Assembly (NCBI GenBank): GCA_017648805.1
Contig: JAGCIC010000028.1
Span: 1-5,701, forward strand
DNA: 5,701 bases
Reading direction: 5' to 3'
Source: Clostridia bacterium
GTDB lineage: Bacteria > Bacillota_A > Clostridia > Christensenellales > Aristaeellaceae
In this document: piece by piece, positions 1 through 5,330 of the stretch
Position numbering within the stretch: the stretch's first letter is position 1
Layout of the letters: every line of letters starts with the position of its first letter
Translations under genes and position numbers: made by a program
The notes under the pieces: model-generated
What the model was told of the DNA's origin: nothing
The model's database searches: none
The model's input: the letters and a program-made list of their open reading frames with translations, nothing else

Positions 1-149
1 GCGGAAAAGATGTACCCCCGGCGAGCCGACAGGCGCCAGAGCCGAGGGAAGGGCGATTCCGCCGAATCCCGGGAGCAGGTATGTTATCCGGGGTGGTGCG
101 TCGGAGAATATCCGCCGCACTGTCCGCTTGACAAAGCGGGAGAGCTATC
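1..149 (+). promoter_or_regulatory. Lysine riboswitch aptamer (L box), 5' end cut off by the window
   Basis: This leader RNA should bind lysine and control the dap genes behind it. By eye it aligns, in the right order, with the B. subtilis lysC L box. The loop-E-like stretch GGAAAAGATG lies at 3-12, and a conserved core at 41-66 runs from GCCGAGGGAAGGGCG to GCCGAA. A P3-like stem pairs 67-72 with 88-93. A P4-like stem pairs 96-100 with 116-120 and 102-105 with 111-114. Then come CTGTC at 120-124, a P5 stem (124-129 with 134-139, loop GACA) and the terminal GAGAGCTATC at 140-149, which corresponds to GGAGGGCTATC in B. subtilis. The 5' P1 strand and first part of P2 must lie before base 1. Its position ahead of dapA fits. 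The assignment rests on recalled consensus, not a covariance-model search. Confidence 0.85.
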
Positions 150-179
150 GAGGAGAAAACGGCTTTACAGCGTCTCCCG
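137..179 (+). promoter_or_regulatory. Antiterminator pairing of the lysine riboswitch expression platform
   Basis: The seven bases CGGGAGA occur at 137-143 (end of P5 and start of the P1 3' strand) and again at 193-199 (right arm of the terminator). Both copies can pair with TCTCCCG at 173-179, and GC at 144-145 can add pairs with GC at 170-171. The two pairings exclude each other. With lysine bound, 137-149 is held in the aptamer and the terminator forms; without lysine, 137-145 captures 170-179 and transcription continues. This is inferred from the complementarity and from the known L-box mechanism. Confidence 0.7.
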
Positions 180-205
180 TCGGCTGTCCCGGCGGGAGAT
201 TTTTT
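173..205 (+). terminator. Intrinsic terminator in the dapA leader (riboswitch OFF state)
   Basis: The left arm at 173-183 pairs with the right arm at 189-199 over 11 bp (one G-T pair) around a 5-base loop. Six T residues follow at 200-205. It lies 31 bases before the dapA start codon and downstream of the lysine aptamer, so it is an attenuator and not the end of an upstream gene. Confidence 0.9.
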
Positions 206-236
206 ACTGGAAGATTTTGATCGGGAGGACAACGAT

Positions 237-1121
237 ATGGATCTTAGCGGCTCTCATGTAGCCCTTATAACCCCCTTCAGAGCCGACGGGTCGGTGAACT
301 TCGACAAGCTGCAGGAGCTGATCGAGTTCCAGATCGCGGCGGGAACGGACGGCATAGTGGTGCTGGGCACTACCGGCGAAAGCTCCACCATGACCCACGA
401 GGAAGACGAGGATGTGGTACGCTGCGCGCTGGAAACGGTCAAGGGCAGGTGCCTGCTCATAGCCGGCGCGGGCTCCAACGATACCCAGACTGCGCTTATG
501 AAGAGCGAAGCTTACGCCAAGCTGGGCGTCGACGCGCTGCTGCTCATCACGCCCTACTACAACAAGGCCAACCAGACGGGTATGGTAAAGCACTTTACCT
601 ACGTGGCCGACCGGGTGGACTGCCCCATAATCGTGTACAACGTACCCGGCAGGACGGGCTGCGCGCTGTCTCCCGCCAGCGTGGAAAAACTGGCGGCGCA
701 CAGGAACATAGTCGGCCTTAAGGAAGCCAGCGGCGATATGAGCTATTTTATGAACATCGCCCACTTGGCCAGCCCCGACTTCCAGCTTTTGAGCGGCAAC
801 GACGACATCATCACCCCCGTGCTGGCCGCGGGCGGCGTAGGCGTGATAAGCGTACTGGCCAATGTGGTCCCCGAACAGACCCGCAGGATAGTCACTTCCT
901 TCCTGGAGGGCGATGTAAGGACCTCCCGGGAACTGCAGCTTAAGTACCTGAAACTCGTGCGCGCCCTGTTCATGGAAGTCAACCCCATTCCCGTAAAGGA
1001 AGCCATGAATCTGATGGGCATGGGCGTTGGCCCCCTGCGCCTGCCCCTGTGCGAGATGGAAAGCGCGAACCACGATAAAATGGTCGCCGTGCTCAGGGAG
1101 TACGGCCTGATTGGAGCCTGA
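237..1121 (+). CDS. dapA: 4-Hydroxy-tetrahydrodipicolinate synthase DapA
   Basis: A cytosolic aldolase-type TIM-barrel enzyme of 294 aa, the normal family length. It condenses pyruvate with aspartate 4-semialdehyde, the first committed step to diaminopimelate and lysine. The active site is complete: GTTGES at 44-49 (Thr45 and Thr46), Tyr108 in TPYYN, Tyr134 in VYNVPGRT, Arg139, and the Schiff-base Lys162 in GLKEASGD. The start is supported by GGGAGG at 223-228, 8 bases before the ATG. It is the first gene after the lysine riboswitch and is followed almost without a gap by dapB. Aligned by eye to E. coli DapA, the lysine-feedback residues His56 and Glu84 correspond to Asp57 and Thr85, so feedback inhibition of the enzyme may be weak or absent. 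Identity is secure; the feedback statement is inference. Confidence 0.97.
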   Translation: MDLSGSHVALITPFRADGSVNFDKLQELIEFQIAAGTDGIVVLGTTGESSTMTHEEDEDVVRCALETVKGRCLLIAGAGSNDTQTALMKSEAYAKLGVDALLLITPYYNKANQTGMVKHFTYVADRVDCPIIVYNVPGRTGCALSPASVEKLAAHRNIVGLKEASGDMSYFMNIAHLASPDFQLLSGNDDIITPVLAAGGVGVISVLANVVPEQTRRIVTSFLEGDVRTSRELQLKYLKLVRALFMEVNPIPVKEAMNLMGMGVGPLRLPLCEMESANHDKMVAVLREYGLIGA

Positions 1122-1126
1122 ACCTG
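1113..1126 (+). promoter_or_regulatory. Ribosome-binding site and CTG start of dapB
   Basis: GGAG at 1113-1116 sits inside the last codons of dapA and 7 bases before CTG at 1124-1126. In the dapB frame, the stretch from the stop at 1076-1078 to this point holds no ATG, GTG or TTG; the only candidates are CTG at 1118 (overlapping the dapA TGA as CTGA) and CTG at 1124. The spacing favours 1124. Confidence 0.6.
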
Positions 1127-1840
1127 AAACTGCTGCTTAACGGCTACGGGCGTATGGGCCGCATGATAGCAGACATCGGGTCCGGCGACCCGGAACTTGA
1201 GATAATCGGAAAGATAGACCCGCTTCTGCCCCCGTGGACAGGGGAGACCGTGCCGGAAGGCATACTGGACTTTTCCCTGCCGGAGGGGCTGGACACCTCA
1301 GTATCGCTGGCGCAGAAGTACAACTGCCCGCTGCTGATCGGCACGACGGGACTGAATGACGAGGCGAAACAGAAGATACGGTCGCTGTCCCGGCTGGTGC
1401 CGGTGATGGCGGAAGCCAATTATTCCCTGGGCGTGGCGGTACTGAAGGGCGCAGTGCGTATGGCCGCAAAGGCGCTGGGGGAAAGCTTCGATATAGAGAT
1501 AGTGGAGACCCATCACCGCAAAAAGGCGGACGCTCCCAGCGGCACCGCGCTGATGCTCAGAGCCGCAGCCGACGACGGCAGGAACAAGCCCGTTATCTAC
1601 GGCCGCAGCGGACGTACGGGGGAGCGGGGCGGCGAGATCGCTATCCACGCCCTGCGGGGCGGCACCGTGGCGGGGGAGCATTCCGTCAGGTTCTTCGGCG
1701 ACAACGAGACGCTGGAGTTCAGGCATCTCGCCGAAAGCCGCCGCATATTCGCTTTGGGCGCGCTCAGAGCCGTAAGATGGCTGGGCGGCAAGAGCGCGGG
1801 ACTGTACACCATGGACGATTTTATGGAGGACACGCTATGA
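1124..1840 (+). CDS. dapB: 4-Hydroxy-tetrahydrodipicolinate reductase DapB (probable CTG start)
   Basis: A cytosolic NAD(P)H-dependent reductase that converts the DapA product to tetrahydrodipicolinate. Started at CTG 1124 it has 238 aa, somewhat shorter than E. coli DapB (273 aa). The N-terminal Rossmann part begins with strand [14 protein letters not shown], giving the dinucleotide motif at about 6-13. The family signature [16 protein letters not shown] lies at 128-143, with catalytic His130 and Lys134. The conserved C-terminal part has HALRGG at 175-180 and ends in a TMDDF element. The first ATG in frame (1154) would remove the first beta strand and half of the nucleotide-binding loop, so it is unlikely to be the true start. 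The gene begins 2 bases after the dapA stop and overlaps dapH by ATGA, so translation is probably coupled through all three genes. Confidence 0.93.
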   Translation: MKLLLNGYGRMGRMIADIGSGDPELEIIGKIDPLLPPWTGETVPEGILDFSLPEGLDTSVSLAQKYNCPLLIGTTGLNDEAKQKIRSLSRLVPVMAEANYSLGVAVLKGAVRMAAKALGESFDIEIVETHHRKKADAPSGTALMLRAAADDGRNKPVIYGRSGRTGERGGEIAIHALRGGTVAGEHSVRFFGDNETLEFRHLAESRRIFALGALRAVRWLGGKSAGLYTMDDFMEDTL

Positions 1841-2523
1841 ACGCTCAGGAGATAATCTCTTTCATCGCCAACGCTCCCAAGAAGACCCCGGTCAAGCTGT
1901 ATTTCCGCGCGTCAGAAACACCGGATTTCGGCGATCTCAGACACTTCGGGAACGTGATCTTCGGTGAGCTGAGCGAAGTCAAAAGCTGGCTTGAAGCCAA
2001 TTCGGGAGTCATCGAAGACTGCGAGATGGAGCTGGACCGGCGCAATTCCGCCGTGCCGCTGATCGACCTTGGCGGCATAAACGCCCGCATCGAGCCCGGC
2101 GCTTACATACGCGACAGGGCGGAGATAGGCGCCAAGGCGGTCATAATGATGGGCGCGGTGATCAACATAGGCGCCGTCATAGGCGAGGGCACTATGATAG
2201 ACATGAACGCCGTGGTGGGCGGCCGGGCCATAGTCGGCAAAAACTGCCACATAGGCGCGGGCGCGGTGCTGGCAGGGGTGATCGAACCGGCCAGCGCGAC
2301 CCCCGTGGTGATTGGCGACGGCACGCTTGTGGGTGCCAACGCCGTGGTGCTGGAGGGCGTGCAGGTGGGTAAAAACGCCGTAGTGGCCGCAGGCGCGATA
2401 GTGACTCAGGACGTGCCGGACAACGCGGTGGTGGCCGGCGCTCCCGCGCGCATAATCAAGTACAAGGACGAAAAGACCAATTCCAAGACCGCCATAGTCG
2501 ACGCGCTGAGGAATCTGGAATAA
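1837..2523 (+). CDS. dapH: Tetrahydrodipicolinate N-acetyltransferase DapH
   Basis: Transfers an acetyl group from acetyl-CoA to tetrahydrodipicolinate, the entry to the acetylase branch of diaminopimelate synthesis. The product is 228 aa, close to the roughly 236 aa of B. subtilis DapH, which it resembles throughout as recalled. An alpha/beta N-terminal domain (1-80, starting [10 protein letters not shown]) is followed by a left-handed beta-helix of hexapeptide repeats at about 83-205. Diagnostic segments are [45 protein letters not shown] and GAPARIIK. The start is fixed by GGAGGA at 1825-1830, 6 bases before an ATG that overlaps the dapB stop (ATGA). An in-frame ATG exists at 1777, but it lies inside dapB and would add 20 residues not seen in the family. 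The downstream aminotransferase and deacetylase genes are not in this window. Confidence 0.96.
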   Translation: MNAQEIISFIANAPKKTPVKLYFRASETPDFGDLRHFGNVIFGELSEVKSWLEANSGVIEDCEMELDRRNSAVPLIDLGGINARIEPGAYIRDRAEIGAKAVIMMGAVINIGAVIGEGTMIDMNAVVGGRAIVGKNCHIGAGAVLAGVIEPASATPVVIGDGTLVGANAVVLEGVQVGKNAVVAAGAIVTQDVPDNAVVAGAPARIIKYKDEKTNSKTAIVDALRNLE

Positions 2524-2537
2524 CAGCGGGCATTAAG

Positions 2538-2574
2538 TAAACAAAGGACGGGCAATGTGCCCGTCCTTTGTTTA
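2538..2574. terminator. Bidirectional intrinsic terminator between dapH and the convergent SDR gene
   Basis: A perfect 17-bp inverted repeat: arm 2538-2554 pairs with 2558-2574 around the 3-base loop ATG. The outer part is A-rich on the left (TAAACAAA) and T-rich on the right (TTTGTTTA), so either strand reads a GC stem running into U-rich RNA. It begins 14 bases after the dapH stop and lies 63 bases beyond the SDR stop, and so can serve both converging transcripts. Confidence 0.88.
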
Positions 2575-2589
2575 TGAAACGGTGTCCGC

Positions 2590-2605
2590 GCATCCGACCG
2601 GATGC
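2590..2605. repeat. Short hairpin in the dapH/SDR intergenic region
   Basis: GCATCC at 2590-2595 pairs with GGATGC at 2600-2605 around GACC. There is no T-run on either side, so it is probably not a terminator by itself. It may be a 3'-end stabilising hairpin for the SDR transcript, or chance in GC-rich DNA. Confidence 0.3.
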
Positions 2606-2637
2606 CGGATACGCCGCGCGGTTTCCCGCAAAAACGC

Positions 2638-3414
2638 TTATTTAAGTATCATCTTTATGATCGCCAGCTGCATGCGTTTGGGCAGGGCGTTCAGAAGCAG
2701 CAAAAGCGGGTTGCGGTTCACGTTGTACACCAGCCGGGGGCGGCGGGCAGACAGCGCCCTGTTTACGGTAAGCGCGATTTTTTCCGGAGGCACGTTCTTC
2801 GCCTCGACCCGGTCGACTACGCGCTTAAAGCGGGCGGCGTTCAGACGGTACAGCCGTGTGGTTTCGCAAAACGCGTCCAGTTTCCGGGTGGAAGCGGCCA
2901 GCATGCCGGTGTTCACCGCGCCTGGGCGGATCACGGCGACTTTATGGCCCAGCAGCTGCAGTTCCATGTTCAACGCCGCCGCGTACTTTTCGACCGCGGT
3001 CTTGGTAACGGCGTACACCCCCGTGAAGGGCAGGGGATAGAGAGGCGCCAGCTCGCTGGATATTATGACTATGCGGCTGCTTTTTTCCAGCAGCGGCAGG
3101 AACATCCTGTTCACGCGGAACATACCCATCAGATTCACACGGAAATCGCGCATGAAGTCCTCTTCCGGCATCTCGACCAGGGAGTTCAAGTCGTATACTC
3201 CCGCGGCGTGGACTATGCCGCTTAAGCTGCCCGCCTCAGCTCTGACACGCTCAAACGCCGAATGTATGCTGCAGGCGTCAGTGATATCGGTCTCAATGAC
3301 GCCTTCGGCTTCGCTTATATCCAGCCCCCACACCCGGTGGCCTTCCTGCCTCAGCAGCTTGCATATGGCAGTGCCCATGCCGCCGAGCGCTCCGGTAACA
3401 AGATAATTGCCCAT
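2638..3414 (-). CDS. Short-chain dehydrogenase/reductase (SDR), substrate unknown
   Basis: A 258-aa classical-type SDR, a single Rossmann-fold NAD(P)-dependent oxidoreductase. The cofactor loop TGALGGMG is at 7-14. Asp32 ends the second strand, which usually favours NAD(H) over NADP(H). Asp43 contacts adenine, HAAG stands at 69-72, and Asn94 is the structural/catalytic Asn. The active-site serine is in ISSE (119-120), with Tyr134 and Lys138 in YAVTK and RPG at 163-165. Ser120 to Tyr134 is 14 residues, one more than in FabG. The C-terminus (about 236-258) is hydrophobic with basic residues, as in retinol-dehydrogenase-like SDRs, and might touch the membrane. GGACGG at 3422-3427 is a modest ribosome-binding site 7 bases before the ATG. 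It appears to be a single-gene unit with its own promoter. Family is sure; substrate is not. Confidence 0.9.
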   Translation of the reverse strand: MGNYLVTGALGGMGTAICKLLRQEGHRVWGLDISEAEGVIETDITDACSIHSAFERVRAEAGSLSGIVHAAGVYDLNSLVEMPEEDFMRDFRVNLMGMFRVNRMFLPLLEKSSRIVIISSELAPLYPLPFTGVYAVTKTAVEKYAAALNMELQLLGHKVAVIRPGAVNTGMLAASTRKLDAFCETTRLYRLNAARFKRVVDRVEAKNVPPEKIALTVNRALSARRPRLVYNVNRNPLLLLLNALPKRMQLAIIKMILK

Positions 3415-3443
3415 TTTAATACCGTCCGGTTCCGTTTTCCGAC

Positions 3444-3472
3444 ATTATACAGCTTTGCGGGGAATAAGGCAA
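3444..3472 (-). promoter_or_regulatory. Sigma-A-type promoter for the SDR gene
   Basis: Read on the minus strand: a -35 element TTGCCT at 3467-3472, a 17-base spacer, and a perfect -10 TATAAT at 3444-3449. Transcription would start near 3437, giving a leader of about 23 bases before the ATG at 3414. It lies just downstream of the terminator of the preceding operon, so the SDR gene is transcribed on its own. Confidence 0.75.
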
Positions 3473-3490
3473 ATCCGGCTGCATTTCCTT

Positions 3491-3533
3491 CACAAACACA
3501 CAGTCCCGTTCCCATGAGGGAAACGGGACTGTG
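3491..3533 (-). terminator. Intrinsic terminator of the yerC-paaK-ACT operon
   Basis: Arms at 3499-3513 and 3518-3533 pair over 15 bp (12 + 3) with one bulged base and a 4-base loop. On the minus strand the hairpin starts about 31 bases after the ACT gene stop and is followed by TGTTTGTG (3491-3498), a moderately T-rich tail. The short tail makes it weaker-looking than the dap terminators. Confidence 0.75.
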
Positions 3534-3564
3534 CCCTGCAAAATCCGTATCTCGATAAAGAGGT

Positions 3565-3993
3565 TTACATTTCGCTCAGTTCTTCCTGCTCTACCTGTCT
3601 GATGCCGGCGCCTCTTAGCGCCTTCATGGCGGCGGTCTCGTCGTCGGGACGCAGTATCATGTACGCCTGACCGGGTTTGTCGGAGGTGAAGGCGTAAATG
3701 TACTCCACGTTCACGTTCGCGTCCTTCAGGCACTCCAGCACGCCCGCCAGTCCGCCGGGGGCGTCGGGCATGGCCACCGCCAGCACGTTGGCCACCGCCA
3801 GCACGAAGCCGTTTTCCTTTAATACGGTGCTGGTCAGATACACGTCGTTGACTATCAGGCGGGCGATGCCGAAATCGCTGGCTTCCGCCAGTGAGAACGC
3901 GCGCAGGTTTATGCCGTTATCCGCCAGCACCCTGGTCATCTGCGCCAGGGCGCCGGCTTTGTTTTCGAGAAATACGCTGATCTGTCGTACCAT
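3565..3993 (-). CDS. Tandem ACT-domain protein
   Basis: A 142-aa protein made of two ACT domains and nothing else. Domain 1 (about 1-66) opens with QISVFLENKAGALAQMTRVLADNGINL, the usual beta-loop-helix with a ligand-binding Gly14 at the loop. Domain 2 (about 68-140) has PGGLAGVLECLKDANVNVEYIYAF, again with Gly residues at the same turn. ACT pairs bind amino acids at domain interfaces in allosteric proteins. Stand-alone proteins of this kind are commonly found beside arylacetate-CoA ligase genes in anaerobes and archaea, and this copy follows paaK by 9 bases. Its ribosome-binding site AGGAGG overlaps the paaK stop codon, so translation is likely coupled. It probably senses an amino acid or aryl compound for the ligase or its pathway; the ligand is unknown. 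Confidence 0.92.
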   Translation of the reverse strand: MVRQISVFLENKAGALAQMTRVLADNGINLRAFSLAEASDFGIARLIVNDVYLTSTVLKENGFVLAVANVLAVAMPDAPGGLAGVLECLKDANVNVEYIYAFTSDKPGQAYMILRPDDETAAMKALRGAGIRQVEQEELSEM

Positions 3994-4005
3994 GTCTGCC
4001 TCCTA
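3994..4005 (-). promoter_or_regulatory. Ribosome-binding site of the ACT gene merged with the paaK stop codon
   Basis: On the minus strand TAGGAGG holds both the paaK stop TAG (4003-4005) and the AGGAGG ribosome-binding sequence of the next gene, 5 bases before its ATG. A ribosome finishing paaK therefore ends on the initiation site of the ACT gene, which favours coupled, near-equal synthesis. Confidence 0.8.
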
Positions 4006-5304
4006 AATCTTGCGCTTGTCGATCACGCGCACGGCCTTGCCTTCGCTTCTTACGATGCTCTTGGGCGCCACCAGAGTGACTTTGGCGGTGAGGCCCAGCA
4101 TGGAGCGCAGGCCCTCCACCAGCAGCTTCTGGCGGGCGGCGATCTCGCCCATGTTGTCGGTGAACATCTCGGGAGTCATCTCGACCTGCACGTCAAGCGT
4201 GTCGGTGTGGTTCACTCGGTCCACTATGATCTGGTAGTTGGCGGGATAGCCCTGGTTGAGCAGTACTGTCTCGATCTGGCTGGGGAACACGTTTACGCCC
4301 CTGATTATGAGCATGTCGTCGCTCCTGCCCCTGGGCTTGCTCATCTTTACGTGGGTGCGCCCGCAGGGGCACTTTTCGCGGGAAAGCACGCAGATGTCGC
4401 GGGTGCGGTAACGGATCAGCGGGAAGGCGCGCTTGGTCAGGGCGGTGAACACCAGTTCGCCCTGCTGGCCTTCGGGCAGCACCTCTTCGGTGACGGGGTC
4501 GATTATCTCCGCTATGAAGTGGTCCTCGTTGATATGCATGCCCGTCTGGGCGGAGCACTCGAAGGCCACGCCGGGGCCGCTGAGTTCCGTGAGGCCGTAT
4601 ATGTCGTACGCCTTGATGCCTAAAGTGGCCTGTATGTCGCGGCGCATCTCCTCGCTCCAGGCTTCCGCGCCGAATATGCCCGCTTTGAGCGGGATGTCGT
4701 CGGGACCCAGGCCCATTTCCTTCATGCTCTCGCCCAGATACGCGGCGTAGGAGGGCGTGCAGCACAGGATGGTGGCGCTTAAGTCGCGTATGAACATGAT
4801 CTGCCTTTCGGTGTTGCCGCTGGAGGTGGGGATGGTCAAACATCCTACCTTGTGGCTGCCGCCGTTAAGGCCGGGGCCGCCGGTGAACAGGCCGTAACCG
4901 TAGGCGACCTGGCACACGTCCTCGTTGGTGCCGCCCGCTGCGGTGATCGCCCGGGCACAGCAGTCCTCCCACAGGTCTACGTCTTCCTTGGTGTAGAACG
5001 CCACCACGCGCTTGCCCGTGGTGCCGGAAGTGGACTGGATGCGCACGCAGTCCTTGAGCGGTGCGCCCATAAGGCCGTAGGGATAGGCCTCACGCAGGTC
5101 GGCCTTGCTCAAAAACGGCAGCTTCTTAAGGTCGTCCAGGGTCTTGATGTCGTCGGGGGTCACGCCCTTGTCTTCCATCTTCTTGCGGTAGTAGGGCACG
5201 TCGTCCCATACGTGCTTAACCTGCTTGATCAGACGCTCGGTCTGAAGGCGGATCATCTCTTCGCGCGGCGCGGTCTCGATCTCCGGCTGATAGTAACGTT
5301 CCAT
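4003..5304 (-). CDS. paaK: Phenylacetate (arylacetate)-CoA ligase
   Basis: A 433-aa cytosolic adenylate-forming enzyme of the PaaK family. It activates phenylacetate or a related aryl acid with ATP and joins it to CoA. The N-terminal helical segment has VPYYRKKMEDKGV at 36-48. The ATP-binding loop STSGTTGKR is at 91-99, and a FGAEAW segment at 211-216. YGLTE is at 236-240, GELVFTALTKRAFPLIRYRTRD at 282-303 (Asp303 for the ribose), and the hinge and mobile C-domain start near GRSDDMLIIRGVNVFP (326-341). The likely catalytic Lys423 lies in EGKAVRV. Cys250, His257, Cys312 and Cys314 could form the metal site reported for some relatives. Start: AAAGGA at 5315-5320, 10 bases before the ATG. The substrate could equally be indoleacetate or hydroxyphenylacetate; in anaerobes such genes often accompany indolepyruvate ferredoxin oxidoreductase, which is not seen here. 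Confidence 0.93.
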   Translation of the reverse strand: MERYYQPEIETAPREEMIRLQTERLIKQVKHVWDDVPYYRKKMEDKGVTPDDIKTLDDLKKLPFLSKADLREAYPYGLMGAPLKDCVRIQSTSGTTGKRVVAFYTKEDVDLWEDCCARAITAAGGTNEDVCQVAYGYGLFTGGPGLNGGSHKVGCLTIPTSSGNTERQIMFIRDLSATILCCTPSYAAYLGESMKEMGLGPDDIPLKAGIFGAEAWSEEMRRDIQATLGIKAYDIYGLTELSGPGVAFECSAQTGMHINEDHFIAEIIDPVTEEVLPEGQQGELVFTALTKRAFPLIRYRTRDICVLSREKCPCGRTHVKMSKPRGRSDDMLIIRGVNVFPSQIETVLLNQGYPANYQIIVDRVNHTDTLDVQVEMTPEMFTDNMGEIAARQKLLVEGLRSMLGLTAKVTLVAPKSIVRSEGKAVRVIDKRKI

Positions 5305-5314
5305 ATATTATAAT

Positions 5315-5329
5315 TCCTTTCGGATAGGA
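5315..5329. repeat. Imperfect palindrome over the paaK ribosome-binding site
   Basis: The 15 bases TCCTTTCGGATAGGA pair with themselves at 6 of 7 positions around a central base. They fill most of the 26-base gap between yerC and paaK and contain the paaK ribosome-binding site (minus strand AAAGGA). This could be a protein-binding operator, a small RNA structure, or chance. Confidence 0.25.
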
Positions 5330-5330
5330 T

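Noticed and set aside
1..205. Alternative riboswitch classes (cobalamin, SAM, T-box) for the leader
   Set aside because: The isolated GAGGGA and AATCCC pieces recall SAM or cobalamin elements, but the order of the other conserved blocks and the CTGTC-P5-GAGCTATC ending fit only the lysine class, and the gene content agrees.
10..261. Open reading frame of 83 codons over the dapA leader
   Set aside because: It runs through the lysine aptamer and the attenuator terminator, its composition is Arg/Ser-rich as in GC-rich non-coding frames, and it has no ribosome-binding site or recognisable family.
204..1073. 289-codon open frame antisense to dapA
   Set aside because: Long antisense frames are expected opposite GC-rich genes; the protein is His/Ala/Gly/Val-rich without family motifs, and dapA explains the region fully.
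1154..1840. dapB started at its first ATG
   Set aside because: This would remove the first beta strand and part of the nucleotide-binding loop that are clearly encoded just upstream.
1777..2523. dapH started at the upstream in-frame ATG
   Set aside because: It lies inside dapB and gives 20 residues foreign to DapH; the ATG at 1837 has an ideal ribosome-binding site and matches the family N-terminus.
2602..3225. 207-codon frame opposite the SDR gene
   Set aside because: It is a shadow of the SDR coding strand, with His/Gln/Arg-rich content and no motif.
5307..5312. TATAAT on the minus strand just before the paaK start, as a possible internal promoter
   Set aside because: The hexamer 17 bases upstream (AGTAAA) is nothing like a -35 element, and transcription would begin inside the start codon; more likely AT-rich spacer after the ribosome-binding site.
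4852..5313. 153-codon frame opposite paaK
   Set aside because: Ala/Val/Gly/His-rich antisense shadow of a well-conserved gene with no independent signals.
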